From Chytridium lagenaria (taxonomy: Eukaryota > Chytridiomycota > Chytridiomycetes > Chytridiales > Chytridiaceae), in contig JAHLKC010000050.1 of the NCBI GenBank assembly GCA_025449115.1, forward strand, positions 62,001-126,000: a stretch of 64,000 nt of DNA, read 5' to 3'. The notes beneath the pieces were generated by a model that saw nothing but the letters and a program-made list of their open reading frames with translations, did not search any database and was not told where the DNA came from. A program made the position numbers and the translations under genes. Below, piece by piece: positions 1-11,486 of the stretch. Within the stretch, counting starts at the first letter, position 1, and the number at the start of each line of letters is the position of its first letter.

Positions 1-3000
1 CAGATTGTATACGAGCGCCCACATTAAATTCCAACGCACTCTCCGCATCGTCAGAGAGGATAACTCTTTGAAAATTACGACGTCGAACACGTTGGATCGC
101 GTCAATATCACGGATGCGGAGTCCTGGGCAACCTCAGACCCGCTTCCGATGGCAATACTTTGTGTTTCAAAAAAAAAACAAAAAAAAAAAAAACGATAAA
201 ATTAGGAAATCATTATCAAGCTCTTTTCAAAAACTCAGGTTAACGGAATAGATAAAATGTGATAGTTTTCAATAAAGGTAAAGAGATCTAACACGAAGGG
301 ACGAATCATGACGTAATAAAACGAAAATCACATACCCAACATCCGATGCGGCCAAAGCAACAGCGTCGTTAATTCCATCACCAACAAAAGCAACCTGACT
401 CTTCTCGGCAAGTTTTATTCTTGCAAGAAACCTCTGGGTCCAGTTGTCTCTCAGAAGGTTTGCCTGGACCTTTAAACCCTTTACCCTCTCCGACTTCTCC
501 TCCGGCCGGAGACCTGCCCACACGTTGGATACAGGAATGCCAATCCTTCTCGCAATAGCGTGGAGCAGTCTTTGCCGAATCCCCAGTGATCATATGCACT
601 TGAATACCAGCAGCTTGAAGAGCGCGAATGGCGGAAACGGAGGATTCTCTTGGAGCGTCGCTGATTCCAAAAGCAGCTACCACAAATCCTTGGAGTGGTT
701 TAAGTTGCAATACTCCACCTCATTATTAGATTCGACTAATGGAAGCAGTGCCACGTAAACACCCGTGCAGCATTGATCCTCCCATTCATCCACTTTGTTT
801 TCTCACTTGATGGGGAGGGTCTACAGTCAAGCCGTTCTTTTCCATCCATTTTCGGTTTCCCAAAATGATTGCGAATCCACTGCTTTGCCATTCCATGTAA
901 AATCTCCTGAAAGACCTAAACCGGGTGTCTCGGAAAGATTTTTTGCGGTTAACTGTGATATTTCAGCTGATTCACTTTTCTTCTCAATATACGACACCAC
1001 CGCCTTGGAAAGTGGATGGTTACTTGTCGTCGCCAAGTTCCATGTGAGAGACCAGAAAAGAAGAGGCGTGCAAACCGACTGGACGTTTGGATTCAGGTAA
1101 ACCTCTGCAACCAATGCCTTCCCCTCTGTTAAAGTTCCGGTTTTGTCGAAAGCGATGCACCGAATACTCTCCATCTTCTGCATTGCGGCACCACCCCCGC
1201 TGACTAAAATGTTCTTTCTAGCCGCCACGCCCGTCGACACCATAACAGCTGTGGGTACCGCTAATCCTAAAGCGCAAGGACAGGCTACGACGAGAACAGC
1301 GACGGCGAATTCTATGGAAAGGCTGACAAAGTTGGTGGCCGGATCTCGTGTGATCATTCGGCCAAAGGATATCCATAAAATGAAGGTTACCAGCGCAATG
1401 CATAGCACTGCAGGAACAAATATTCTGCTTATCGAGTCTGCGACATTCTGTATCGGCGCTCGTTTAGACTGAGCATCTTCTACCAAACGTGCAATCTGCG
1501 AAACAAAAGTATCTATGATGAAATGATTTAGTTGTGGTCTCCAAAAACATTCCAATTAAATTATACAGCAATAGTCTCACCATTTCCTGCCTTGTTGACT
1601 TTCATCAAGACGATACTGGTGGAGTTCATTGATCCCCCAATAACAGCGTCCCCCGGATTTTTGTCCACAGGCATGGGTTCTCCCTGTAAGAAGAGCTTCA
1701 TCAACAGCAGTGCGACCGCGAACGATGAAGCCATCTGCGGGAAACCTTGCCCCCGCTGGAACCTTTAAAATATCCCCGACTTGAATCGACATTAAAATTA
1801 AACGTAAAAGTTATCACACACCTTGTACAAGCTTGATGCTGATTTGACGCTCGCCAGTCACCTTGAAGCCATCAGATTCTTTCTCCGACGCTTCATGCTG
1901 AATTAATATGGCCGTAGGTGGGGTGAGCTTGACTAGCGCCTCAACAGCATCTGATGTTCGCCCTTTTGCGTAAACCTCCAAATACTTTCCAAGAATCACA
2001 AAGAAAATAAGTAGGATCGAAGTCTCAAAGAAATTTTCTTCCTCCGCCACGCCAGTCGCCAATCCTATGATGACGAGAACGAGTGAGTAGAAGTAGGCTG
2101 CAGACGTGCCGAGAGCTATGAGAACGTCCATCTTCAACCAAGCGTCAATACCAGGAAACATTTAAGTAATGCTTACGTTAGCAGCTTTAGTTTTAGTGAT
2201 AGCCTTATACGAGCCAACATAAAACCGCCACCCTAAGCCAAATTGAACGATAGTACCGATGATCGTCAGGATGAGAATGCCGATGGAGAGACCCGGAATG
2301 AAAGGGCGAAAAAGAGCTAAACGAAGGGGATCGTGGTGTGGCAATGCCATTCCTATAATCATCGATATGACTACGGTTGGCAAGGCTAAAATGAAACCAA
2401 TAAGAGTCTGTATCGCAAGCGTTCTCATCTCTCTCATCTGGATCTCCCTATACTTGGTCTGTAAAATACGTTCAGATATATACTAAGAAAGGAAATTGCC
2501 TCGAAAACGCGAAATCACAGAATAGAAGAACAACCAACAAAAACACAAAGCAGATACAAAGGAATATACTAACGTCCCTAGAAGAGCCTGTGTCTACTTC
2601 TGCTGCATAGCCAAGATTGCTGGCTTCAGCAATAATATCACGCGGCCCTATGAGCGCCGGGTCGTGAACAATAACAGCTTGGTTTGTGATTAAACTGACA
2701 GAGACAGAGACAATGCCGCGCTTCCGTTTCAACGCCTGTTCCACCTTCACGGAGCAGCCAGAACAAGTCATCCCTTTAATCAAGAATCTCGTCGTGGTCT
2801 GCGTCGTTTCATTACCGTCTTTTGGTGGTACTTGGGGTGAAGCTCCATCATTAAGGTTGCTGACACTTGCACTTGATTTCACAGACTTCCGACCGTCAAG
2901 GTTTGCATTTTGCGGTTTGAGGTATGGCACAGAAACTGTATCAAGAACGTCGAAACCGGCGTCCTCAATTCGAGCAGAAATGGTTTCCGGGGCTAAAACA

Positions 3001-4223
3001 CCAGGATCGTGATAAACAACGGCTCTCTGGTGTGGGAGGAGAGTAACAACTGGCGCAGGCATCTCACTAATCCCAGGAAGCGACTTTAGGATTTTTGTTA
3101 GTGTAGCTACGCAAGAAGCGCACGTCATTCCATGGATCATAAGTGAAGTTCTGAGAAGAGATGGTTCTTGAATTGGGACAGAAACGTCAATTTGTTCGCG
3201 TTTGGTTTCAAATTCGATAACAGAAAACCCGTTGTTCTCAATCTTTTCACGGAGTTTTTGAACAGAGACATTTAGTAACGAGTGCCTCACACGAACGACT
3301 TGAGGCTGGCCGAGTATTCCTTGAACCTCTGTCACGCCGTGAAGGACTCGAAGACCGGATTCCATGATACTGACACAGTAAATGCAATTCATGCCTTCAA
3401 CAATAATGGCTGTTGTAGCAAATGGACCCGTCACTGGCGGTGCTGGCATCTGAATTTCATCGTCATCATCGAAGAACGAATGATAAACCGTGGCGTTTGA
3501 CGTGAATGTGTTAACCGTTGCCCCGAAACCTTTGTTGTTTGAGATGCGAGCCAAGTCCATTTCCAAGTAAGGAGGCTGCTTTGGTTGAAGCTCGAGAATG
3601 GAACCGCCTGGACCATCGACGGAGAATGATGCCATATCTCCATCCTTCCGAAGTGGTACATTCCCATTAAACGTAATGTCGACCTAAAACACGGGGAGAC
3701 GCCGATAACAGACAAGAAAGGTTAGTGAAAGCTTTTGAGGGAAATCAAAGAAGTTTGTAGAGACCCGCAGCATGCCGCGTAAGAGTCATCATGATGTCAA
3801 TGATATTGAAAAGCCAGAGGAATTACAAACCAGAATTTCACTTAGGTCCATGTCGGCACCAAGTTTATGATCCGTGACATCAGCTGTCACAGTTCTGACG
3901 GACCTTATCATGGGGTGGGATCGAACGAGTGCGTCCCGAAGGCCTCGGGTAATGCGAGCTCTGAGGCTTACAGTCGACATCTCAGCATCTCGGGTGTCTC
4001 GAACAGATATGTCGTAGTCCCCAGGTGAGAGCCATGAAAGAGTTGGCCTTACACGGTACCTGGCCACTCGTGGACGTGGGTGAAAGAGCTCAGTATGAAA
4101 CCTCTCCTCAGGAATTCCGCATCGCTTGCATGAACAAGACTTGCAGCAGCTGTGAGGGGTGGCCGACAACAGTCTCATGTCGACCACCGTCGACGGATGG
4201 AATGCGGGCATGTGTGCATGCAT
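1..4223 (-). CDS. CCC2: Copper-transporting P1B-type ATPase (CCC2/ATP7 family), C-terminus cut by the window edge
   Basis: Pumps Cu(I) across a membrane, in fungi usually into the Golgi lumen for multicopper oxidases. Seen: three heavy-metal-associated domains with GMNCIYC, GMTCASC and GMTCSGC, a membrane region, the CPC motif in ACPCALGLAVPTAV, the phosphorylation site DKTGTLTEGK, the SNHPLSKAV histidine motif, GDSAKTA, and the hinge GDGINDAVALAASDVG. Exons read from the right: 3831-4223, 2574-3683, 2177-2458, 1822-2131, 1584-1779 (approximate), 336-1512 and 1-157. After the last junction the protein continues as GIAIGSGSEVAQ, so membrane helices 7-8 lie partly off the window. Single-base frameshifts occur near 1683, 870, 800, 715 and 565; reading resumes in the correct family sequence after each. 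The first exon encodes a Cys-rich stretch (CCKSCSCKRCG). The N-terminal start is the first ATG of that exon and is the least certain part. Confidence 0.93.
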
Positions 4224-5071
4224 AGTTGCCTAAATGACTGGAAGAACTTGAAGCTCAGACAAAAAAATTAAGAGGCAAAGGCATGACCGTCTTCAAACTC
4301 CGCCTGACGCCATTCTTTTCGTTATTGACACCAGCCGACCTGCTTCAACGCCGATATACCATACGTACAGCCATTCTTATTGACTTGGAGGCACGGATCG
4401 CCGTACGATAGGTGCTGCTTCGACGTAATCTCATGGATGGCTTTTAATGAAAGCTCATGAAGCAGCTCCAACTTCATATCTGCATTTGTAATATAGGATC
4501 ATAATCCCGTCCAGAAAGTATTATAAGCCTGTGACTAAGCTGAATCGTGTTTCCTGCTGCATCAGTTTGAAGACGGTATCAATAAACCATGTTGACTGGG
4601 GTCCAGTCTAACTAAGGATGTATGGACGGCCGACACTGAAAAGTTGTCTCTTCCCCTGATGAAGTTGTGCCCCTTCTCTTCGAAAGATTTCCTAGACCAA
4701 AACGCTTCTAATTACTCGGCAAGAAGTGTTTGATCCTCCGATACGCCGAAAGAATAATTAAACGAGATGCTTATTCTTTTAAAACAAAAAAACGAGTAAT
4801 CGAAAAAAATATTGGTATAGAAAATACAATAGAAGCACAACGCGTTTTGTTTTGTAATTCATGCGCGACAGTTAAGGACGTGCCCCTGAAAATATTGGGA
4901 CGAAACACGACGGATAAAAGATGCTGAAATAATGTCATAGGGGTGAAGAAAAGAATTTGATGCAAGGTTATGAGAAGAGCATGAAGTGAGGATATGCTAT
5001 CATGACATCATGTCCACTGATATCTCAAGAAAGAGCGTGTGGATTTCGATATGCGGATAGAGATCTGGAGA
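4224..5071. other. Intergenic, no gene seen
   Basis: Upstream region of the copper ATPase and downstream of the first membrane-protein gene. Only short overlapping ORFs under 80 codons occur, with no domain, splice pattern or codon pattern that I can support. It probably holds the ATPase promoter. Confidence 0.5.
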
Positions 5072-5883
5072 TCACGGTGAATACTCTGGCGCTCGCTCCC
5101 CAGCTGCGACAGCTGCATTCCTCCCATTTTCTCTCACCACCTCTCCCTCTGTGCTCAACTCTTGCCCCTCTGTCCTTACCTCCCCCCCCTGAGACCTCCT
5201 TACGTCCTCCTCCTCTTCCCTCCTAGCCCCACTCTCCATCGTAATATCCTCCAACGCAATATCAGACGTCGGTGTTCGCCCTCCTCTCGCTCCTCTCCAC
5301 CACCACCCACTCTCAGGGGTGACAGGGGGTGGTGGCGGTTCGTATTTCGGTAAAGGTTCCGTCCCATCGTTATGGTATTCTTCGGGATTATTCCTTGCGA
5401 CGCCGTGAGACCAGAAATATTGACGACGGTGGATAAAGTAGAAAGGGTTTGTAGAGGAAGGGTCTGTTGGAGGAGGTGTTGGTGAGGGTGCTCGACGACG
5501 ACAGGTGGTGCCGTAAAGGAGGATGAAGATGTTGAGGAGGATGATGGCGACGACAAAGAGGGAGAAACCGAGTATGTCCTTTACGATGATAGATAAAGTT
5601 AGTTTAAAATGTCGATGTAGAACATGCAAAGAAGTGATATTGTTTTAAACCATGGATGGGGGTAGGAAAGAATACAGAATGAACACCAATGAAAACCCGG
5701 AATATGGGTACATACCGGTGATGTTCCCTTGTTCATTGACGACGGCGAGGGTGGAAGTGGCGGAGGTGGTACAGTCGTCATAGTCGCCGCAGGAGCAACA
5801 TCAGAGCCCGACGATCCCGTCACTGTTGCCGATAAAGCCGTTGAGGATATCAAGGCAATCGACGCAGTCAAGGAAGAGGCCAT
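5072..5883 (-). CDS. Single-pass membrane protein with LPxY motif (PY-adaptor-like 1)
   Basis: No named family recognised. Exon 1 starts at 5883 with a Ser/Ala/Thr-rich segment that can serve as a signal or short luminal domain, followed by proline runs. A short intron (donor GTATGT near 5716, acceptor near 5583) joins GTSP to DILGFSLFVVAIILL, a clear transmembrane helix, then a basic stop (CRRR). The cytosolic tail of about 150 residues is rich in Pro, Glu and Arg, and contains PLPKYEPPPPP and ends near RAPEYSP. The LPKY site fits a WW-domain (Nedd4/Rsp5) ligand. Topology and motifs resemble those of yeast Rsp5 adaptors such as Rcr1/Rcr2, but I see no sequence similarity strong enough to claim orthology. 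Two more genes of the same design follow at 7.1 and 8.6 kb. Confidence 0.6.
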
Positions 5884-7073
5884 GACGAAGAGTGGTCAAA
5901 TTATGTGGCCGATTTCAAGGGAGGGTTTGCGAGCATGAAGCTGTGATGGTTACTTTTTAATTGGGAAGGTTAGGGTTGGATATGGTCATTAGATGCCGTT
6001 ACGAGCGATATTCTTATCCACTTTTGCACATGAGCAAAATAAAATGTCTCCCAAGCATCTTCACTGTTGGCATCACACCCAGCTCGTCTGGCACAAAAGG
6101 GTGGAACATCAAAGGTTGCAACACCATTTAAAAGCATCCTTCAAATATTAAGAACTCGACTACACGCCCATCTCTCCTCATTGTTCCCCGCAAGAGACCG
6201 TAAAACCAGATCTAACACGGCATCATTTAGCTCACCTCGACGTTTTTCAATGTGAGCAAATACGTTGGCGAAACAAAAACTTTGTATATATATATATATG
6301 CAGAGTAATAAAGATGAAATCGTAATCCTTCGACTTTCGATGCACGGCAACGTTTGCGTATGGATGGAGGAACGACAAACGATGAGGCTCTAAGGAAGTT
6401 GCTCTTTCCGACCGACCCGAACAAAAAAGCCGAAGAAAATATTTCGAATTATTCATCCGCATCGTCTGCTGAGACCATAATAAGATAAGGTTTCGGGCTT
6501 TGACCAACTATAATCAGAAACGGAGCAAAACACCCTTTCTTTATATTACATATGTAATTACCTCTAATAAAAATACATACGTAAATAAATAATTCTTGGT
6601 ATAAAATACTGGACGTGGCATTTATGACTTAACTGTCGGAATATTGGTGTTGAATGTAGACCGTCAAGGGTTATTTCGCCGTTATACAGCTACAGGCGAT
6701 ATTCGACCGCGCAGCGACTCCAACATTTAAGCGAAGAAACAAAATTCCTAGCATGGCTGCGAAAAAGTCCCCCATACATACGTCATCATGATCAGTAGTT
6801 ACTTTACGTACGTAAACCGTAATATTTGTTTCCGTCATGCGTGATTTTGCTCTCAATTGGCTCACAATTACAGAATAGTAACTAGATTTCGATGGCATGT
6901 GAATAATTATTGCCTTTCAACCCTTTTTGATCATACTCTTAACTAGATACATGTTATTGACAAATGGAAAGTCGAAAGTTAAACTTTTTAAAGATTCGTT
7001 ATATACAAACTTTGAAAACGTAATATACATATGCTTCAAAACTGGGGTATAGAAAAAAGTCCTCGTCTCTCCT
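5884..7073. other. Intergenic, AT-rich, no gene seen
   Basis: About 1.2 kb between two membrane-protein genes. A short (TA)n run is present near 6287-6300. ORFs are short and overlap in several frames without domain content. Confidence 0.5.
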
Positions 7074-7559
7074 TTACACCACATAGGCAGGAGGCTCAAC
7101 ACTATCATTCTCAACCTCTTCTGTCTCCACATACTTTGGCAACGTCATCACCCTTCTAACACGGTCACTTCTCGACGCAGCTCTCTCCGCAACAACCCAC
7201 CCTTGAATCATCCTACGTCCACCCAGACCCCCCGTTGCGGCTCCCCCATTATACATGGCGGCTTCTACATCCGCAAAGCGTGACGCGGGACCGTCAACCG
7301 CTTGAAGATCGAGACATTTGGAGTTTGAGCGACACATGAAGAAGAGGGTGAAGAAGACAAAGAAGAGAATGAGGAGGGCGATGCCAATGATAAGAAAGGT
7401 GTCGGAATGACTGGAAGGAAAGGTGTTAATGATGGGTAGTTGGGTGGGGAAGTAACATTCGATGCTTACGGATGAAACCGATGTTGCAGGTGGCAGGGCC
7501 ATGGTAGTGGTGACTAAAGTGGTAGTAGTCAATTGGAAGATTGTTGTTGTTGATGCCAT
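7074..7559 (-). CDS. Single-pass membrane protein with LPxY and C-terminal PPxY motifs (PY-adaptor-like 2)
   Basis: Intact single-exon gene of 161 residues. The first 50 residues are Thr/Ser-rich, as in a short O-glycosylated luminal head. Next comes a strong hydrophobic helix (DTFLIIGIALLILFFVFFTLFF), followed by a cytosolic tail. The tail carries TLPKYVETEE and ends PPAYVV, giving one LPxY and one PPxY site, the classic ligands of WW domains in Nedd4/Rsp5 ubiquitin ligases. A TATA-like element lies about 105 bp upstream of the ATG. Same orientation, size and layout as its two neighbours, so the three may be diverged duplicates. Likely an adaptor or a substrate of the ligase at the plasma membrane or endosome; this is inferred from topology and motifs only. 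Confidence 0.68.
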   Translation of the reverse strand: MASTTTIFQLTTTTLVTTTMALPPATSVSSVSIECYFPTQLPIINTFPSSHSDTFLIIGIALLILFFVFFTLFFMCRSNSKCLDLQAVDGPASRFADVEAAMYNGGAATGGLGGRRMIQGWVVAERAASRSDRVRRVMTLPKYVETEEVENDSVEPPAYVV

Positions 7560-7664
7560 GATGAGGATACGCTTAAGAGCTTTTTACACGATTAGGCCTG
7601 TCTTTGAAAAAGCTATAAACTGTTCGATATCGATCAAAACGGAAAAGGCCGATCTCATCAGCAT

Positions 7665-7674
7665 CTTATATAGG
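7665..7674 (-). promoter_or_regulatory. TATA-like box upstream of PY-adaptor-like 2
   Basis: On the minus strand the sequence reads CCTATATAAG, about 105 bp before the ATG at 7559. Position and direction fit a core promoter TATA element. No other motif was identified. Confidence 0.4.
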
Positions 7675-8552
7675 TCACCGTCTGGTTCCCCTCCTTTTAC
7701 GTTTGGGTGAGCATGGCCTCCCTGCTCCATGGATACTTCAAATGCCCTTCTCAAAGGAACTGTTTACCTTCTTTTACGTATCCGTCATCCGATGATCCAC
7801 AAATGGTTGTTTATGCTCTGCCCCCAAATGAGCGTCTCCCATTTCGGAGTTTCAAAAGTGTCACACAGAACAGCGGCCAATTGGCAATTAGTGATAAGCG
7901 TCTCCCAAACAAATGATCCGCAAGTGAGGCTGGTCTCGCTGACAAAGGGACGACAGAGAGAAGAAAAACGAGAAACGGAAAATGCGTTAAAGCAGAAAAA
8001 AACAAAAACATGAAAACGTAACTGTGACATGCATTTAAAAAAAAGTACGCTGTACTATATTCACGTTCCCGTAGTTTTACAATAATAAAAAACAAATAAC
8101 GAGAAGGTTTAACAATGGAGCGCTAAGTTCGCAAAGGGAAAAAAAAATACTCTTTACTAAAGAGTGGACTAACGATCGTTTATCAAAAATGGACATATGA
8201 GGCCTTGAACCATTAAAAAAAAATGGTAACCATCATCCCAAGAGGGAATTTCACCAAAGTCAATGAGATTTTCTGATAAAGGAGGCGAGAACAGGAATTA
8301 TAGAAAAGGGGCTAAAGCATAGACTTCACCCATGGGAAATGGTAGGCAACGAAAGAACGCAAGACCTCCATTCGAGGATAATAGAGAGAGAGGATAAGGG
8401 TGTAGCTGATTAAGGATATTTACAAAGAATTTCGCAAAGGTGTAGAAGCGTGAGTGGTAAAAAGGAACCCACAGAAGAAATGGTCAAACTGTGAGTGGTG
8501 AGCAACAGGATTGTTGACGAGACGTCAGGCTTAGGTATTCAGCAGCAAATTG
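7675..8552. other. Intergenic, no gene seen
   Basis: Contains short ORFs on both strands and several A runs. Nothing with domain content was recognised. It lies upstream of PY-adaptor-like 2 and downstream of PY-adaptor-like 3. Confidence 0.45.
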
Positions 8553-9237
8553 TTATCTGAAGGTTTCTGTAGGTTGCTCAGACGACGACTCGGTCCGCTC
8601 GGCTGGTGAAGGTGCTGATGAGACGGTAGCCTCGTTCTGATCTTCCATGAGGGTGTTCATAGACTTTTCATCCGTCTTTAACGCACTTGCAGAAGACGCC
8701 GGCGACCCCTCGATATTAACTGTTGTCGATTCAGTCTTGTCTTGCTTGGCATTAACCGAGGATGAAGTAGTCGTGACGAACGATGATGACGACGATAATG
8801 TCACGTCCGCAACAGGTGCAATTTCAACAGCTGCATCTTGTTCCACATCAGCCACGATTTCCGGAGCCTCAGCTCTCAACAGCGTCCCTTCGCCACCAAT
8901 TCTCTGCACCAACCTCCTCAAAGCAACCTCATCGTCATCACCTCCCCGCCAGTCTCATACTTTGGTGGCGGATCCTCATACCGCGGGTAACAACTCCACA
9001 CCTCCAATTTGAGCTTCCTCCCGTTGTGCTCTTCGAATGCGTCTTTGCTGAGCCCTTAGCTCGGCTGCAGTCGGTTGGGATGGCATGCGAGCATTGAGGG
9101 GTTTCAACGTCCACGGTGTCAGGGCGGCGGCTTCTCACGCAAGTGTAGATAGCGAGAACACCCATGATCAAGACGAATGCGCTGATAAAGAAAAGGGGCG
9201 ATATTCGAGGACCCCCATTGCCAGAAGGCGACGACAT
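8553..9237 (-). CDS. Single-pass membrane protein with PPPKY motif (PY-adaptor-like 3), frameshifted
   Basis: Starts at 9237 with MSSPSGNGGPRISP and then a transmembrane helix (LFFISAFVLIMGVLAIYTC) followed by basic residues. The frame then changes: the continuation reads a basic helical stretch (ELRAQQRRIRRAQREEAQ), then RYEDPPPKYETGGE with a PPxY core, then RRLVQRIGGEGTLLRAEAPE and a long Ser/Thr/Glu-rich tail ending PTETFR. At least two single-base shifts (between about 9080 and 8920) are needed to join these pieces. Because the pieces together make a coherent type I/III membrane protein like its neighbours, sequence error is more likely than decay. Function unknown; the PPxY site suggests binding to a Rsp5/Nedd4-type ubiquitin ligase. 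Confidence 0.55.
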
Positions 9238-9791
9238 GATGTGTGATGGGCTTGAGGTGAGTGATGGCGGTGACGGGATTCAGAGCTGGTAGTTGCTAGG
9301 TGAGAGTGAAGGATGTGTATGGGATGCGCAGTCTAGCAGATGTTCAGGAGATTTATTGGATGTTGACGGGATGTATGAATGGTGTTATGGGGGCAAGTGA
9401 ATGCAGTGAGCCTTCAACTAAATTACCGAATTTCTCCGCAAATGTTTATTAGATACAGCCTCAAAAACTTTTTTTGTCTCCCTTGTCGTGGACTATATAT
9501 TTGAAATAGAAAATTTAAAAATGGGGTGAAGCATACTGGATGAATAGTTATTTATTTGAACACAGCTTTTAAACTCATAAAAAGAGCTATGAGGCACATT
9601 TAAAAAAAGCTATGCGTAAACACACACACATAAACAAAACACGGTTGGAGAGAAAGAAAGAAAACAGGAAACGATGAGGTGCGTCTATATACAAACAAAA
9701 AAAGGATTGATGAGGATCGGTAAGCAAGGAACTTGCGGACAAGTTTACAAAGATTAAAGAGATTTATACTAAGGCTGACGGTGAGAGAATT
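9238..9791. other. Intergenic, no gene seen
   Basis: Short spacer between PY-adaptor-like 3 and the next minus-strand gene. Includes a CA-rich stretch near 9626. No ORF of interest. Confidence 0.45.
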
Positions 9792-11486
9792 TCAGTCCAC
9801 GTCCAATATCTCAGGCACATCCTCTGCGTGGTCATCAACACACCACCCCAACACTTTTATCCCCAACCTCCACTCCACTTTTGCTCTTCCCAGCCCAACA
9901 CCCGCAAAACCTACACATCCATCCCAAGACGCCATGCAAGAAGGCGGAAGTCGCATTACAGGTACATCCCAATCTTGAGAAACTAAAGTCGTGCATAGTG
10001 GTGAGGATGAGCAGACAAGGCCGCAATAGCACGGTGTTTGTGAGCAAGCCATCTCGATTTCGTCGTCTGTGGGTGGGGAATCTTCGATCGGGGAAGGAAG
10101 GGAGGAGGTGGAGGAGGAAGAGAGGTCATCAAGCGCGGAGGAAAAAAAAGTGGCGGCAGGCGTGGATATAGTTTGGGTAAGGAATGTAGCTGGAAGGGAA
10201 GCTTGACCCTAAACAAAAGATCTCGATGTAAGTAAAGAGAATAAACGCAAACATATAAACCTCACCTCAACGCCTTCTTCTATTTCACATCCCTCCTCAC
10301 CCATTCCAACATTCCCTAAAACGTCATTCCCAATCCTAACTTTTACTTTCCCCTGCTCCTCCACTTCCCGCCTCCATCCCCATATCCCTTTTCCCTTCCG
10401 TCTTACCAACGGCCGTCTCACAACGGCTTCCGGGTCGCGTTCATGCGGTGGTGGGAGAGGCGCCCATGTAACGCGTCGTCGTTCTTTTGGCGTGTTGTCA
10501 AATGTGTCTATTAAAAGCAAGGAGTCGACGGGTGAAATGATTGAGGGTGATGCATATCCATCAGCGGGCGCGATAGTTTCGGCGGTCGGTAAAGATTCAA
10601 TATTAAGGTATGATGACGTCAAAAGCGCTTCATTGGCATCAACGTCAACAAAAGGCGCATCCTCAATCCCATCGTCTTTTTTCGGAAGTGGTGGTGGAAT
10701 ATCATTATATGTATCCTCACTTGTAGCAACCTTGTCAACCTCCTTCTCTTTTCACCCAATAAATCGCAGTCTCTGTCCACTATCGAGTTCGGACTCCCAG
10801 GTGGAGTCGGCAAAGCCAAAACATCTTCGTCAACCCTTACCTCCCCATCACTCATTTTCTCCTCCCCACTTTCGTCACTCCGTATATCCATCAAAACGCT
10901 CTCTACACTTCTCCGTCTCCGTCTCCGTCTCCTCCCTCCACCCATCAACCCAACAGCCAACATCCAATACGGGTCCACACTTCTTGCATCCTCCCCCCTC
11001 GACTCTCTGCTCGAATAAGCGTCGTCACTGGGTGCCAGGTCTCCACCCTTCAACACCCGCAACATGTCTCCGTCTCCTCGTCGCAGGCAACAGAGGCGGC
11101 AGCGCAGTATCGGCACCGCGTGCCCCAATGTCAGCATGATGTGCACTCCTTCCACTATCCCTCACATTTCGCCCACCATCCGCAGGGCGTACATTCCCAT
11201 CTACCCCTTGACCACTCTCACCCCTTCCCGTAGGTCCCCTCGAAACCCCTCTTTCCCTTCCTCCATCTCTCCTCCGCCTCTCCCTCCTCGCCTCTCTCTC
11301 CGCACTCCCTCCAATTCCCCAAACCATCCCCCCCAACACTGGTACACTCACAACATGAGCAGATCCAGGCATCTCACTCCGAACTCCGCCACTCGAAGTC
11401 TCACTCCCCTGCAGGCTCCCCCGTCTTCTCCGAACTCGAGGCACCCAAGCCCCGCTTCTTAAAACCCCACTCAACTCCTCATCCAT
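9792..11486 (-). CDS. Unrecognised low-complexity protein, frameshifted
   Basis: No family recognised. The C-terminal exon (9792 to about 10210) reads cleanly: GQASLPATFLTQTISTPAA, a Ser-rich linker, SPPTDDEIEMACSQTP, then a region with several Trp and Cys (SQDWDVPVMRLPPS, GVGLGRAKVEWRLG) and the acidic end DDHAEDVPEILDVD. An intron with donor GTGAGG joins it to an upstream exon containing RRRVTWAPLPPPHERDPEAV and acidic stretches (GMGEEGCEIEEGVE). Further upstream are Arg/Gly/Ser-rich segments in shifting frames up to the ATG at 11486. At least two frameshifts lie between 10600 and 11150. The strand is set by the spliced C-terminal part. The N-terminal start is uncertain. Confidence 0.45.

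Noticed and set aside
827..1555. Idea that the copper ATPase is a pseudogene because of multiple frameshifts
   Set aside because: All catalytic motifs and splice sites are preserved and other essential genes in the window show the same kind of one-base breaks, so sequence error is the simpler explanation.
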